Shown: positions 27,009 through 36,358 of the stretch, in pieces
Position numbering within the stretch: position 1 is the first letter of the stretch
How the letters are laid out: the number at the start of each line of letters is the position of its first letter
Source: Microbaculum marinisediminis
Lineage (GTDB): Bacteria > Pseudomonadota > Alphaproteobacteria > Rhizobiales > Tepidamorphaceae
Direction: 5' to 3'
DNA length: 64,000 bases
Assembly (NCBI RefSeq): GCF_025397915.1
Contig: NZ_JALIDZ010000003.1
Coordinates: forward strand, 382,501-446,500
Position numbers and translations under genes: made by a program
The notes under the pieces: model-generated
Database searches by the model: none
What the model was told of the DNA's origin: nothing
What the model saw: the letters and a program-made list of their open reading frames with translations, nothing else

Positions 27009-27356
27009 TCAGCCGCGATCCTTGATGATTTCGGTCATGGTCACGCCGAGGCGGTCCTCGACGAGAACCACCTCGCCGCGCGCGACCAGCCGGTCGTTCA
27101 CGTAGATATCGATTGCTTCGCCGACCTTGCGGTCGAGCTCGACGACGGCGCCGGTCGAGAGCTTCAGGAGCTCGGAGACCTCCATGCGCGAGCGCCCCAG
27201 CACGGCCGAAACCTTTACCGGGACGTCGAAAACCGCCTCGAGATCGGCGGCGGAGTGGGCCGCGGACTCCTCGTCGTCGCCGGCCTGTGGCGCGGCCGCC
27301 GGGGCCGGCGCGTCCTTCTTGATCTCGTCGAAGGGGCTGTCGGTCTGGTCACTCAT
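27009..27356 (-). CDS. fliN: FliN, flagellar switch C-ring protein
   Basis: A 115-residue protein. A low-complexity Ala/Pro/Asp N-terminus leads into the SpoA domain with DVPVKVSAVLGRSRMEVSELLKLSTGAVVELD, the diagnostic FliN run, and LVARGEVVLVEDRLGVTMTEII. FliN forms the lower C-ring and binds FliH to dock the export ATPase. Its ATG at 27356 overlaps the end of fliH by 8 bp. The upstream open frame is the fliH coding shadow. Confidence 0.92.
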   Translation of the reverse strand: MSDQTDSPFDEIKKDAPAPAAAPQAGDDEESAAHSAADLEAVFDVPVKVSAVLGRSRMEVSELLKLSTGAVVELDRKVGEAIDIYVNDRLVARGEVVLVEDRLGVTMTEIIKDRG

Positions 27357-28080
27357 CCGTTTCGTCCTTCGCTGTTCCGGCGCCGGGGGCGTCGATTGGG
27401 CCGCCGACAGGGCCGCCCGCAGGGCCGGAGCGGGCGGCGATGAAGCGTTCCACCGCCGCTTCGATGCTGCGCCGCGTCTCGTCCATGTCGCGGACGATCC
27501 CGCCGTCCGCCCAATCGATGCGGCCGTCGCCGGGCGCGATGTCGGGGTCGCCGAGGACGACGATGCGCCCCGCGAAGCCGGTTTCCGCGGCCACCGTGTC
27601 GAATTCCGCGCGCATCGGTTCGACAAGGTCTTCCGATACGCGAATGGCGATGTGCGGCACATCGCGCAGGCCGTTCAGGCAGCCGCGCAGCAGGTCGGCG
27701 AGCTCGGCGGAGGGTTGGCGGGCGACGAGGGCGGGCGCGAGCCGGCCGACGGCCGCCATCGCCAGTTCCACCGCCATGGTCTCGATCTCGGCGCGGTCGG
27801 CCTCGGCGCGCTGCGCGATCGCCGCCGTTTCCGCGACCAGCGCCGCGATGCTGTCGGCGAGGCGGCCGGCAACCGCCTGCTCGCCGGCACGGCGGCCCTC
27901 GGCCACGCCCGCGGCATGGCCTTCCTTGCGCGCGGCGGCAACCGCCTTGTCGAGCGCGGCGGTGGTGACGGCCGGCGGGGCGGGCTGGGTGCCGGCGGGT
28001 TCGATGGCGAACACCTCGTCGAACATGTACAGCGCCGGTTTCGCCGCGGTCTGTGTGGTCATGCCGTCGTTCATTGCCAT
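27349..28080 (-). CDS. fliH: FliH/FlbE-type export ATPase regulator
   Basis: A 243-residue protein of the FliH/FlbE type. The N-terminus has a short conserved patch (ALYMFDEVFA), then an Ala/Glu/Arg-rich helix (about 45-110) that fits the coiled coil binding FliI and FliN, then a C-terminal domain with GRIVVLGDPDIAPGDGRIDWADGGIVRDM, shared by FliH and V-ATPase E-type stator proteins. The Ala/Gly-Pro tail is low complexity. It lies between fliG and fliN as in the Caulobacter fliF operon. Similarity across this family is weak, so context carries much of the call. Confidence 0.82.
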   Translation of the reverse strand: MAMNDGMTTQTAAKPALYMFDEVFAIEPAGTQPAPPAVTTAALDKAVAAARKEGHAAGVAEGRRAGEQAVAGRLADSIAALVAETAAIAQRAEADRAEIETMAVELAMAAVGRLAPALVARQPSAELADLLRGCLNGLRDVPHIAIRVSEDLVEPMRAEFDTVAAETGFAGRIVVLGDPDIAPGDGRIDWADGGIVRDMDETRRSIEAAVERFIAARSGPAGGPVGGPIDAPGAGTAKDETDE

Positions 28081-28084
28081 CGCC

Positions 28085-29131
28085 TCAGTAGATCAGCTCG
28101 TCGTCGCCGCGGTTCTTCGAAATCATGATCTCGCCCTTGGCGGCCAGGTCCTTGGCGAGATTGACCATCTGCGACTGCGCCTCGTCGACGTCGCGCAACC
28201 GGACGGGGCCCATCACGTCCATGTCGTCCTTCAGCATCCCGGCGGCGCGCGAGGACATGTTCGACAGGAAGAAGTCGCGCAGCGTCTCGTTGGCGCCCTT
28301 CATGGCGACCGTCAGCTTGTCCTTGTCGACGTGGCGCAGCAGGGTCTGGGCCGAAGCGTTGTCGAGGTTGGCGAGATCCTCGAACGTGAACATCAGCGTC
28401 TTGATGCGCTCGGCGGCGTCGCGGTTGTGCTCCTCCAGCGAGGTCATGAAGCGCGACTCGGTCTGGCGGTCGAAATTGTTGAAGATCTCGGCCATCTGCT
28501 CGTGGGCGTCGCGACGCTGCGTCTTGGCCAGGTTCGACATGAACTCCATGCGCAGGGTCTGCTCGAGCCGCTCGAGGATCTCCTTCTGGACCGACTCCAT
28601 GCGCAGCATCCGGCTGATCACCTCCAGCGCCAGCTCCTCGGGCAGGATGGCGAGGACGCGGGCGGCGTGCTCCGACTTGATCTTGGACATCACCACCGCG
28701 ATGGTCTGCGGGTATTCGTTCTTCAGGTAGTTGGCGAGGACCTGCTCCTGGACGTTGGACAGCTTCTCCCACATGTTGCGGCCGGCGGGACCGCGGATCT
28801 CCTCCATGATCACGTTGACGCGATCATTGGGCAGGAACTGCTGCAACAGGCGCTCGGTGGAGTCGTAGTTGCCGACCAGCGCGCCGGCGTGGCCCATGTC
28901 GAGGACGAACTCGACCATGAGCTTCTCGATGATGTCGCTGTTGATCTTGCCGAGCTTCGACATGGCGATGGAGATCAGCCGGACCTCCTCGTCGTCGAGC
29001 TGCTGCCAGACCGTGTCGCCGTGCTCCTGGCCAAGCGCCAGTAGCAGGACGGCGGCGCGCTCGGGGCCGTTCAGGTCGGCGACCGTTTCCGGGATGCGCG
29101 CCTCGACGGGCGCCGGAGGCTTCATGATCAT
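28085..29131 (-). CDS. fliG: FliG, flagellar rotor switch protein
   Basis: A 348-residue FliG. The N-terminal domain ([20 protein letters not shown]) binds FliF; the middle armadillo-like domain ([24 protein letters not shown]) and the C-terminal torque domain ([22 protein letters not shown]) with charged residues that meet MotA are all present. FliG is the rotor element that senses CheY and couples to the stator. The start overlaps the fliF stop as ATGA. Confidence 0.95.
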   Translation of the reverse strand: MIMKPPAPVEARIPETVADLNGPERAAVLLLALGQEHGDTVWQQLDDEEVRLISIAMSKLGKINSDIIEKLMVEFVLDMGHAGALVGNYDSTERLLQQFLPNDRVNVIMEEIRGPAGRNMWEKLSNVQEQVLANYLKNEYPQTIAVVMSKIKSEHAARVLAILPEELALEVISRMLRMESVQKEILERLEQTLRMEFMSNLAKTQRRDAHEQMAEIFNNFDRQTESRFMTSLEEHNRDAAERIKTLMFTFEDLANLDNASAQTLLRHVDKDKLTVAMKGANETLRDFFLSNMSSRAAGMLKDDMDVMGPVRLRDVDEAQSQMVNLAKDLAAKGEIMISKNRGDDELIY

Positions 29132-30777
29132 GCCGCGGCCTCGTGGATCCAGCTACGGATGATCGACAGCGCCTCGGTCGGGTTCTGCTCGATGATCTCG
29201 CCGACGCGGCGCAGCGAGGCGGCCTGAACCTCGCCGACCTGCTCGGCGAAATTGATCGCCTCGAAGGTCTGCGGCACCGGCATCGAGGCCCCCGGCTTGG
29301 CGTCTTCCGGCGCTGCGAGCTGCCGCGGTTCGCCCTCGCCGGGCTCTGCGCCGGACGGCGCCGGCACCATCGCGGTGCCGGTGGCCCTTTCGGGGGCGAG
29401 GATGCGACCGACCAGCGGCCGGGCCACGAACAGCAGCACCAGCATGCCGAGCAGGAACAGGACGGCGAGCTCGGCGAACCGCATGATGTCGGCCTTGGTG
29501 AAGGTCGGCAGGAAGGAATCGGCGGAGTCGAGCGGCATGCCCTGCGGCGCGGCGGCGAAGCGCAGGTTGGCGACTTCCACCGTGTCGCCGCGGTCGGCGT
29601 CGAAGCCGACGGCGGAGCGGACGAGGGCGGCAATGCGGTCGAGCTGATCCTGCGTGCGCGGCTCGTAGACGATTTCGCCGTTGGCGTTCTGCGAGTAGAT
29701 CCCGTCGACGACGACGGCCACGGACAGCCGCTTGACGCGGCCGGGCTCGATCACCTCGGTCTTGGTGGTGCGGGAAATCTCGTAGTTGGTGACTTCCTCG
29801 GTCGTCGTCGCGGTCTCGCTGGTGCCGGTCAGGTTGGCGGCGGCATCGGCGCCGGGAAGCTCATTGCCGAGGGTCGTCGCGCCGTCGGGGTTGGCCTCGT
29901 TGGCGGTCGAGCTTTCCTCGCGCAGCTGCGAGGAGCGCACCACGCGGCCGTCCGGGTCGTACTGGTCGGTGGTCTGGGTGACGCGGTTGAACTCGAGCTC
30001 GGCGGCGACCTGGACGCGGACCCGCTCGGCGCCGACGACGCTGGAGACGATGTTCTCGATCTGCAGGCGCAGCTGCTGCTCGATGCCGCGGCGGCGCTCG
30101 TCGAGCACGGTGGCGGAGCCGGGATCCTCGGCGCCGGAGCCGTCGGCGAGAAGACGGCCGCTGTCGTCGACGATGGCGACGCGGGCGGGGATTAGGCCCT
30201 CCACCGCCGAGGCGGCGAGATGGCGGATGGCGCGGATCTGGGCGGGATCGAGCGCGCCGCGGGTCTTGACCACGATCGAGGCGGACGGACTGCTCGCGTC
30301 CTGGGAGAACAGGCGTCGCTCCGGAATCACCAGGTGCACCCGCGCCGCGGCAACGCGGTCCAGCTCCCTGATCGTGCGGGCGAGTTCGCCCTCCAGCGCG
30401 CGGAGATGGTTAATGTTCTGGACGAAACTGGTGGCGCCGAGCGTGTCGCCGCGGTCGAAGATCTCGTAGCCGACGCCGCCGCCCGTCGGCAGGCCGTCGG
30501 AGGCCAGATCCATGCGCAGCCGCAGCATCTGGCTCTCTGGCACGAGGATGGTGGAGCCGTCCCGGCGCATCTCGTAGGGAACGCCGCGCGCCTCGAGCTC
30601 GCGCACCACCGCGCCGGAATCGTCGTAGTCGAGATCCGTGTAGATCGGGACCATCGTCTCCGACGACAGATAGAGAATCAGGAAGGCGAAGAAGCCGATC
30701 AGGCCGACGCCGACGGCACCCATGGCCGCCAGGCGCGCCGCGCCCATCGTCTTCAGAAAGTCGAGACCTCCCTGCAC
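29128..30777 (-). CDS. fliF: FliF, flagellar MS-ring protein
   Basis: A 549-residue FliF. The first membrane span is [21 protein letters not shown], the periplasmic ring-building motifs include [20 protein letters not shown] and [20 protein letters not shown], and a second span (about 430-450) leads to the C-terminal FliG-binding tail. I chose a GTG at 30777 ([12 protein letters not shown]) because GAGGGG stands a few bases upstream; the first ATG upstream gives an unusual 29-residue extension, and ATGs further in would remove conserved residues. It heads the fliF operon; inverted repeats with TTAAC cores lie upstream. Confidence 0.92.
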   Translation of the reverse strand: MQGGLDFLKTMGAARLAAMGAVGVGLIGFFAFLILYLSSETMVPIYTDLDYDDSGAVVRELEARGVPYEMRRDGSTILVPESQMLRLRMDLASDGLPTGGGVGYEIFDRGDTLGATSFVQNINHLRALEGELARTIRELDRVAAARVHLVIPERRLFSQDASSPSASIVVKTRGALDPAQIRAIRHLAASAVEGLIPARVAIVDDSGRLLADGSGAEDPGSATVLDERRRGIEQQLRLQIENIVSSVVGAERVRVQVAAELEFNRVTQTTDQYDPDGRVVRSSQLREESSTANEANPDGATTLGNELPGADAAANLTGTSETATTTEEVTNYEISRTTKTEVIEPGRVKRLSVAVVVDGIYSQNANGEIVYEPRTQDQLDRIAALVRSAVGFDADRGDTVEVANLRFAAAPQGMPLDSADSFLPTFTKADIMRFAELAVLFLLGMLVLLFVARPLVGRILAPERATGTAMVPAPSGAEPGEGEPRQLAAPEDAKPGASMPVPQTFEAINFAEQVGEVQAASLRRVGEIIEQNPTEALSIIRSWIHEAAA

Positions 30778-30894
30778 CTTGCCCCTCTGATGCCCCGTTC
30801 GCGCCCAGTCGCCGGCCGTCGCATGAGAATCATGGACCGGTCTGTGCCGGTCGCGACCCGGCAAGAATTTCCCACCTGAATGCTAAACAAGTCC

Positions 30895-30984
30895 TTAACG
30901 CGGCCGTTAACATGCCGCAGGCGTGGCCCGGAACGGGACAGGTTCGCGGGAAATCAGGCGCCAATCGTTAGCGTCCGGCTAACG
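30895..30984 (-). promoter_or_regulatory. Two inverted repeats upstream of the fliF operon
   Basis: Two separate inverted repeats sit in the 322-bp gene-free stretch between fliF and sciP. The first is TTAACG-N4-CGTTAA at 30895-30910. The second is CGTTAGC-N5-GCTAACG at 30966-30984, which can also be read as TTAG-N7-CTAA, close to a CtrA box. Both lie 118-207 bp upstream of the fliF start. Caulobacter fliF is a CtrA-dependent class II operon. No sigma-54 promoter with correct spacing is present. I see no other gene here. Confidence 0.45.
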
Positions 30985-31099
30985 CCTGACGCTAGGGCAG
31001 GGCACACGGATGCCGTAGCGGCACGCGCGTTTGCAAAATGCGAAACGCCGGCACTGGGGCCGGCGCTTGGCACATATTTGTCGATGGAATCGGGCGGCG

Positions 31100-31375
31100 C
31101 TATTGCCGATACTGTTGGACGCGCGTCGCTCGCAGGCCGGGCAATCCGTGCCTGTCGATCGAATGCTGCCAGCTGAGGAACTCCTCGACCGTAAGGGTAT
31201 AGCGGTCGCAGGCTTCTTCGAGACTCAACAGTCCGCCACGCACGGCAGCCACCACCTCGGCCTTACGCCGGATCACCCACCGTTTGGTATTCTTCGGCGG
31301 CAGATCGGCAATGGTGAGAGGGCTGCCGTCTGGCCCAATCACGTACTTCGCCCGCGGGCGGTACTGATCGGTCAT
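31100..31375 (-). CDS. sciP: SciP, CtrA-inhibiting DNA-binding protein (DUF1153)
   Basis: A 91-residue DUF1153 protein matching SciP almost throughout: YVIGPDGSPLTIADLPP, RRKAEVVAAVRGGLLSLEEAC and LTVEEFLSWQ, a winged or trihelical DNA-binding fold. In Caulobacter it binds CtrA and blocks its transcription activity in swarmer cells. The ATG at 31375 gives the usual N-terminus (MTDQYRPRAKY); a GTG four codons earlier is possible. It lies between flagellar operons, with a CtrA-like TTAA motif about 57 bp upstream. Confidence 0.9.
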   Translation of the reverse strand: MTDQYRPRAKYVIGPDGSPLTIADLPPKNTKRWVIRRKAEVVAAVRGGLLSLEEACDRYTLTVEEFLSWQHSIDRHGLPGLRATRVQQYRQ

Positions 31376-31431
31376 GGATACACTCACATACTCTACTGAC
31401 CAAACACGACCAGAAGACTATGCGGGGCGAC

Positions 31432-31446
31432 TTAAAAATTGGCTAA
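31432..31446 (-). promoter_or_regulatory. Candidate CtrA box upstream of sciP
   Basis: On the plus strand the motif is TTAA-AAATTGG-CTAA, which has the CtrA spacing of seven and one mismatch to TTAA-N7-TTAA. Its distance of 57 bp to the sciP ATG fits a promoter-proximal activator site. SciP transcription depends on CtrA in Caulobacter. Confidence 0.45.
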
Positions 31447-31526
31447 AGCAAAGGTGGGTAATTTCTTAACAGTTTCCGCGCTTTAGCTTCAATTTGAAAC
31501 AGGTGGGCCGCTGGCGGGCCAATAAG

Positions 31527-32183
31527 TCAGGTGCCCAGCACGGCGCGGACCTGACTCAGCGGGACCCCCTCGTCGCCGACGAGCAGGACCGGTTCCGGGC
31601 CGCTGAAGTCGATCCCGTCGATGGTCACGGCGACCTCGACATGCACCTCGACCGGGTTGCCGTCGGTGTCGGTGCCCTCGACGGCCAGCGTGTACTTGCC
31701 GTCCGGGACGACGTTGCCGCTGTCGTCGCGACCGTTCCAGACGAAGCTGTTGCGCCCGGCCGCGATGTCCTTCGTTTCCGTCCAGACGATGTTCCCGGCC
31801 TCGTCGCGGACGGTGAAGCTGGCGCCGTCCGCGGCGCCGCCGGCGTAGTAGCTCCATTCGGCGCGGCCGTCTGCCAGCGTCTGGGTGACGGACTGGATCA
31901 TAACCTTCTTGCCGATGAAGCTGGTGGCCGCGGTGGCGGTGCTCGCCGCCGACATCTGGATAAGGGCTTCCAGGTTCTTGTTCGACTTGATCGACTGCTC
32001 GACGTCGGCGAACTGAACGAGCTGCTGGGTGAACTGATTGGTGTCCAGCGGATCCAGCGGGTTCTGGTTCTGCAGCTGGGTCGTCAGGATCTGCAGAAAC
32101 GCATCGAAGTTATCGGCAATGCCGCCGCTGTCGTAGGCGGCCTGACCGACCGCCTGCTGGCCCGAAATCGTGTCGATAGCCAT
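31527..32183 (-). CDS. flgD: FlgD, flagellar hook assembly (cap) protein
   Basis: A 218-residue FlgD. The N-terminal domain carries the hallmark FLQILTTQLQNQNPLDPLDTNQFTQQLVQFADVEQ, followed by Tudor- and FnIII-like domains (AGGAADGASFTVRDEAGN). FlgD caps the growing hook rod until FlgE is polymerised. It lies 9 bp after the fliK stop and shares the fliK promoter at 33820. The length is usual for alphaproteobacteria. Confidence 0.93.
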   Translation of the reverse strand: MAIDTISGQQAVGQAAYDSGGIADNFDAFLQILTTQLQNQNPLDPLDTNQFTQQLVQFADVEQSIKSNKNLEALIQMSAASTATAATSFIGKKVMIQSVTQTLADGRAEWSYYAGGAADGASFTVRDEAGNIVWTETKDIAAGRNSFVWNGRDDSGNVVPDGKYTLAVEGTDTDGNPVEVHVEVAVTIDGIDFSGPEPVLLVGDEGVPLSQVRAVLGT

Positions 32184-32192
32184 ATCCGTCCC

Positions 32193-33782
32193 CTATATCG
32201 TCACATCGAGGCCGCCGAGCACGAGGCGGCGGCGGGCGCCGGGTTCCTCGGGTTCGGCAATCGATGTCGGATCTGAACCGTCGTTGCCCGCGCCGTCGCG
32301 CCGGTCATGGGCATCGTGGTGGTTGTGCTGCTGGGCGAAGGCGGACTGATCGCGCAGCTGATACTGCACGCCGCCGTCGTCCAGTTTCAGCCCCTGCGCC
32401 TGCAGGGCCCTTTCAAGGCCCCGGGCATCGCGCGCGAGGGCGTCGAGCGTATCGCTGCGGTCGACCAAGAGGTGCGTGGTCATGCGGCCGTCGCGCGAAA
32501 ACTCCAGGCGAACCTCGACCCGGCCGAGCTCGGGCGGGTCGAGGGCGATCTCGAAATGCTGCTTGCCGTCGCGCGCCTCATGGGCGATGCGCAAGGCCAT
32601 GGCGCCGAAATCCGGGCGGGCGGCATGGCCGGCCTGCGCCGCAGCGGTCGTGGCCAGGGCCTGCGTCGCCGTTCCGGTTTGCAGCGGCGTGCCCGAGGCG
32701 ACCTCGTTGATGGTCAGCAGCACGGGCGCCGTGGCGGCCGGCTTGCCCGGCTGGGCGTCCGCACCGGTCGCGCCATCGGCCAACGCGCCCGATGCGGTCG
32801 CCAGCGGCGCCTTCGTCGCGGCCTGACCGGAGGCGAGCAGGCGGGTGAGGGCATCGGAGTCGGTCCTGCCGGAGCCGGCGGCGCCGTTCTGCTTCTCGGC
32901 TGTCGCGTCGGCGCGGGCTAACTCGGAATCGCGCCGGCGCGTCTGGCCGTCGGCGTTCTGCGCGGTCTGGCGGGCGAGCCCGGAGGCTTCGGCCCCAATT
33001 CCGTTAATTATGGACTGCTGGCCGCTGCCCGGGCCCGTCTGCGCCGACCGGCGGGCGAAAGCGGCGAGAACGCCGTCGACGTCTGGATCGGCTGTCAGAT
33101 CCGCAGCCAGGTCAGGGGAGGACTGCGCAACGGAAGTGGCCGGCAGACTGGAACGCTCAGCAGGAGCGGGGCGGTCTTCGGCGCCGCGCCCTGGGGCGTT
33201 ACCGGCGGCGTGATCGGTAGCGACGCGACTGACCACTTCGCCGGTCGCGCCCTTGTTCGCGGCCTCGCAGCTTTCGGCGAGCTGTGCCTTCGCATCCGCG
33301 ATCGCCGCGGCGACGGCCTGGCCGCGATTGGTGGGCGCCTGTGCTTCCTCGACCGGAGCGTTGTTTGCCGACTGCGGCTGTTCGCTCTCGGTGGTGGCGG
33401 CAAGCGTCGGGTCGACGACGCCGGCGAGGAGGGCGTTGGCGTCCTCCGCCGTGCCTTCGGCAGCCGTGCCCTCGGTCTCGCCCTGCTGCGGATTCGCCGG
33501 CATCGGCGCTTCGGCATCGGTGAGCGCTTCGGTGAATGCCTGCAGCCACGGCGGCAGGGTCTCCGATGCGGCACCACGGAGCGGGTCGGCCTTGCCGGCC
33601 GCCATGCCCGGCAGTCCCTTGCCGGTGGTGGCGAGGCCGAGCATCTGGTCTAGGACGGCCAGGAAGGCGGCGCCATTGGCACCGCCGCCGGCACGACCGG
33701 CGTCGGCTTTCCCGCCCGCAAGGGGCGCGGTGTGTAAGGCTGTCGCGATGTTGGCGGGCGCTGCCGTCATATTCGTCTTCAT
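32193..33782 (-). CDS. fliK: FliK, flagellar hook-length control protein
   Basis: A 529-residue FliK-like protein. Most of it (about 1-370) is low-complexity Ala/Gly/Thr/Asp-rich sequence, as in many FliK proteins; the C-terminal domain (about 390-490) has [31 protein letters not shown], the conserved Flg_hook motif that switches export specificity. A disordered His/Asp tail ends it. The ATG at 33782 ([11 protein letters not shown]) lies about 27 bases from the transcript start predicted from a sigma-54 promoter; another ATG four codons later is possible. Confidence 0.88.
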   Translation of the reverse strand: MKTNMTAAPANIATALHTAPLAGGKADAGRAGGGANGAAFLAVLDQMLGLATTGKGLPGMAAGKADPLRGAASETLPPWLQAFTEALTDAEAPMPANPQQGETEGTAAEGTAEDANALLAGVVDPTLAATTESEQPQSANNAPVEEAQAPTNRGQAVAAAIADAKAQLAESCEAANKGATGEVVSRVATDHAAGNAPGRGAEDRPAPAERSSLPATSVAQSSPDLAADLTADPDVDGVLAAFARRSAQTGPGSGQQSIINGIGAEASGLARQTAQNADGQTRRRDSELARADATAEKQNGAAGSGRTDSDALTRLLASGQAATKAPLATASGALADGATGADAQPGKPAATAPVLLTINEVASGTPLQTGTATQALATTAAAQAGHAARPDFGAMALRIAHEARDGKQHFEIALDPPELGRVEVRLEFSRDGRMTTHLLVDRSDTLDALARDARGLERALQAQGLKLDDGGVQYQLRDQSAFAQQHNHHDAHDRRDGAGNDGSDPTSIAEPEEPGARRRLVLGGLDVTI

Positions 33783-33819
33783 TCCGTCCGGGCGCACCTC
33801 GCGCCTTCGCCACTTCGGG

Positions 33820-33836
33820 AGCAAGAAGCGGGCCAG
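33820..33836 (-). promoter_or_regulatory. Sigma-54 promoter of the fliK-flgD operon
   Basis: On the minus strand the sequence reads CTGGCCC-GCTTC-TTGCT, matching the TGGCAC-N5-TTGCA/T consensus with GG and GC ten bases apart. Transcription would begin near 33809, 27 bases before the fliK ATG. FlbD, the activator such promoters need, is encoded 7 kb away in the same cluster. Confidence 0.75.
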
Positions 33837-34043
33837 ATAAATCGTTTTGATTTCTCAATAGGTTGCTCTAAGTTCCGGGCGCGCCGACCTGGGCGATCCG
33901 GCAGATTCTGCCGCGCGCCCAGCAGGAGTTGCCCCGCGTTGCGCGTGCGGGCGACCTTGAATGCGGTGCGGTTGCGCTTATCATCTAGGGACGTCGCGGG
34001 CGGCCGGAGTCGCGCGCGCAGTTTGCCAAACCACCTGGACAAA

Positions 34044-35237
34044 ATGCCCGAGCAGCGGCTCAACAGTCTCGACCTGCCCAAGGACCCGGCGGACACGCGC
34101 GTCGTTGTCGCGATGTCGGGCGGCGTCGATTCGTCCGTCGTGGCGGGCCTGCTCAAGCAGCAGGGCTACGACGTGGTCGGTGTCACCCTGCAGCTCTACG
34201 ACCACGGCGAGGCGATCCACCGCGCCGGGGCGTGCTGCGCGGGACAGGACATCTACGACGCGCGCCGCGTGGCCGAGGACCTCGGCATTCCACACTACGT
34301 GCTCGACTACGAACGGCGGTTCAAGGAAACGGTCATCGACGCCTTCGCCGACAGCTACCTGTCCGGCGAGACGCCGATTCCATGCGTTGCGTGCAACCAG
34401 GACATCAAGTTCCACGATCTCCTGCAGACCGCGCGCGATCTCGGCGCCGATGCGCTGGCGACCGGACATTATATCGCCAGCCGGCGGCGTCCGGACGGAC
34501 ACCGCGCGCTCTTCAGGGCCAAAGACCCCGAACGCGACCAGAGCTATTTCCTGTTCGCCACGACACAGGAACAGATCGATTTCCTGCGCTTTCCCCTCGG
34601 CGACATGACCAAGCCGGAGACGCGCGAACTCGCCCGTGCGTTCGGGCTGGCCATCGCCGAGAAGAGCGACAGCCAGGACATCTGCTTCGTGCCGACCGGC
34701 CGCTACAGCCAGATCATCGAGCGGCTGCGTCCGGACGCCGTGGAGCCGGGCGACATCGTTCATGTCGACGGACGGGTGCTCGGCCGCCATGAGGGGATCA
34801 TCCACTACACGATCGGCCAGCGGCGCGGCATCGGCGTTGCCGTGGGCGAGCCGCTCTACGTGGTCGACCTCGATGCGCCGGGGCGCCGGGTGATCGTCGG
34901 CCCGCGCGAGGCGCTGGAAACGCGGCGGATGACGCTGCGCGACGTCAACTGGCTGGGCGACCGGCCCCTTGCCGCCGGCGCCCACGAGATCTGCGCGAAG
35001 GTGCGCTCGACCCGCCCGCCGCAGCCGGCCCGGCTGCTGGTCGGCGAGGAAACGATCGAGGTCGAGCTGCTGTCCGGCGAGTACGGCGTCTCGCCCGGCC
35101 AGGCCTGTGTATTCTACGAATCCGAGGCGGAGCAGAGCCGTGTGCTCGGCGGCGGCTGGATCGCCGCCGCGCGGCCGCAGCCCGGGACGATGGACGACAG
35201 CCGGAAGAGCGCGGCCGCGGCGATGGCCGCCCGCTAG
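34044..35237 (+). CDS. mnmA: MnmA, tRNA 2-thiouridylase
   Basis: A 397-residue thiouridylase. The PP-loop is [18 protein letters not shown]. The two catalytic cysteines can be placed in [13 protein letters not shown] and [14 protein letters not shown]. The C-terminal beta-barrel domain is in [20 protein letters not shown]. MnmA thiolates U34 of tRNA-Glu, -Lys and -Gln using sulfur from a relay. The ATG at 34044 ([12 protein letters not shown]) was chosen; the frame extends 35 codons above it. It is divergent from fliK. In the alphaproteobacterial form the N-terminus is a little longer than in E. coli. Confidence 0.93.
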   Translation: MPEQRLNSLDLPKDPADTRVVVAMSGGVDSSVVAGLLKQQGYDVVGVTLQLYDHGEAIHRAGACCAGQDIYDARRVAEDLGIPHYVLDYERRFKETVIDAFADSYLSGETPIPCVACNQDIKFHDLLQTARDLGADALATGHYIASRRRPDGHRALFRAKDPERDQSYFLFATTQEQIDFLRFPLGDMTKPETRELARAFGLAIAEKSDSQDICFVPTGRYSQIIERLRPDAVEPGDIVHVDGRVLGRHEGIIHYTIGQRRGIGVAVGEPLYVVDLDAPGRRVIVGPREALETRRMTLRDVNWLGDRPLAAGAHEICAKVRSTRPPQPARLLVGEETIEVELLSGEYGVSPGQACVFYESEAEQSRVLGGGWIAAARPQPGTMDDSRKSAAAAMAAR

Positions 35238-35270
35238 AGTCCGGCAAATGGGACTGGGGAACCGAACGAC

Positions 35271-35969
35271 TTGAATCAGACACCACCGATCCGCCGGCGC
35301 GACGGAACGCTGGACAGCACTGCCGTCCGCAAGGCCTACAAGCGCTGGGCGCCCGTTTATGACGAGCTGTTCGGCTCGGTCACCCGCGCGGCGCGACGGG
35401 CGGCGATCCGCGATATCAACACGTCGCAGGGGCGGGTGCTGGAGGTCGGCGTCGGCACCGGCATCGCCCTGCCGCTCTACTCCGGGCACCTCGAGGTGGT
35501 CGGCATCGATCTGTCGCTTGAAATGCTCGAGCAGGCGCGCCGGCGTGTGGCCAAACAGGACCTGGCCAACGTGACCGCCCTCCTGGAGATGGATGCCTCG
35601 CAGCTCGGTTTCGCCGACGCCAGCTTCGATACCGTGGTGGCGATGCACGTGGTGACGGTGGCGCCGGAGCCGAAGCGGGTGATGGCGGAACTGGAGCGGG
35701 TCTGCCGCCCCGGTGGCGAGGTGATCCTGGTCAACCATTTCAGCGCCCAGACCGGCCCGCGCGCGGCGATCGAGCAGGCGCTGGCGCCGTTTGCCGACCG
35801 ACTCGGCTGGCGGCCGGAATTCCCGGTCGAGACGGTGCTCGACCGTCCGGGCCTGGAGCCGATCGAACGCCGCGGGCTGCCGCCGGCCGGCCTGTTCACG
35901 ATGCTCAGGTTTCGCCGGATCGGCGGGGAAAACGCCGAAACCCCGCAGGCGATGGCGGTGGAAGCCTGA
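35271..35969 (+). CDS. pmtA: PmtA-type phospholipid N-methyltransferase
   Basis: A 232-residue class I SAM methyltransferase. The SAM motif is RVLEVGVGTGIALPLY, an acidic end of strand 2 is VVGIDLSLEMLEQAR, and the signature VAMHVVTVAPEPKRVM with GGEVILVNHFSAQTG matches the Rhodobacter-type phosphatidylethanolamine N-methyltransferase family, which makes phosphatidylcholine in alphaproteobacteria. The start is TTG at 35271; no in-frame ATG comes before the conserved part. It sits just downstream of mnmA and upstream of tRNA-Met. Substrate preference among membrane phospholipids is not shown. Confidence 0.8.
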   Translation: MNQTPPIRRRDGTLDSTAVRKAYKRWAPVYDELFGSVTRAARRAAIRDINTSQGRVLEVGVGTGIALPLYSGHLEVVGIDLSLEMLEQARRRVAKQDLANVTALLEMDASQLGFADASFDTVVAMHVVTVAPEPKRVMAELERVCRPGGEVILVNHFSAQTGPRAAIEQALAPFADRLGWRPEFPVETVLDRPGLEPIERRGLPPAGLFTMLRFRRIGGENAETPQAMAVEA

Positions 35970-36072
35970 CACTTGGCCCGACAGCCTGCTTGACACCCCT
36001 CGGGGCGGCTCCTTATATCGCCCCACGCAAGCCGGGGCGCGGGACCAGTCACGCGCCCGCCGGGCAGCCGGC

Positions 36073-36149
36073 GGCGGAGTAGCTCAGTTGGTTAGAGCAG
36101 CGGAATCATAATCCGCGTGTCGGGGGTTCAAGTCCCTCCTCCGCTACCA
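36073..36149 (+). tRNA. tRNA-Met(CAT), elongator type
   Basis: A 77-nt cloverleaf with encoded CCA. The acceptor begins GGCGGAG with a G1-U72 wobble, the anticodon loop is TCATAAT with CAT, and the T loop GTTCAAGTC is standard. The elongator form is preferred because the acceptor and the D arm match other alphaproteobacterial elongators; the lysidine-dependent isoleucine tRNA starts differently. Its 3' end is the attachment site of the island downstream. Confidence 0.92.
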
Positions 36150-36150
36150 C
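36129..36150 (+). repeat. attL: 22-bp repeat at the 3' end of tRNA-Met
   Basis: The last 21 bases of the tRNA plus the next base (C at 36150) recur without change at 53884-53905 in the same orientation. The repeat starts with CAAGTCCCTCC. tRNA 3' ends are common integration targets. Confidence 0.85.
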
Positions 36151-36358
36151 CCGTACCCCCACTGTTCGGGGAAGGCTTCGCTGCCCGTCAGGGGCGCTAG
36201 GCGACCCTTTACATCGATCTCGAACTTGCCGCACCTTCGACCGGGTAAACCGTGACGGAGTGCACGAGTTCGCGGAAATCCGCCATCAGCGTGCCGCGAT
36301 CATCGTCGGCGCCGGCGTGGTCCGCGATTACGGCGGCGATGCGCTCGACTGGTGTCAA
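36144..36358 (-). pseudogene. C-terminal remnant of a large serine recombinase
   Basis: Minus-strand sequence from about 36358 reads VERIAAVIADHAGADDDRGTL...FRELVHSVTVYPVEG, then shifts frame near 36240 and continues GKFEIDVKGRLAPLTGSEAF, stopping at a TAG (36144-36146) inside the tRNA CCA. FRELV...VTVYP and KGRLAxL are typical of the C-terminal domain of large serine recombinases in rhizobial islands, and a gene end overlapping the tRNA 3' end is typical of the island integrase position. About 70 residues survive; the rest is cut by the IS end at 36359. One base is missing near 36240 compared with the expected frame. Confidence 0.65.

Noticed and set aside
30860-30877. Sigma-54-like TGGGAA/TTGCC on the minus strand upstream of fliF
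   Set aside because: GG and GC are nine, not ten, bases apart; this spacing is rigid in sigma-54 promoters.
31067-31084. TGGCAC followed by TTG on the plus strand, like a sigma-54 promoter
   Set aside because: The distance between GG and the expected GC is wrong, the -12 GC is missing, and no plus-strand gene follows.
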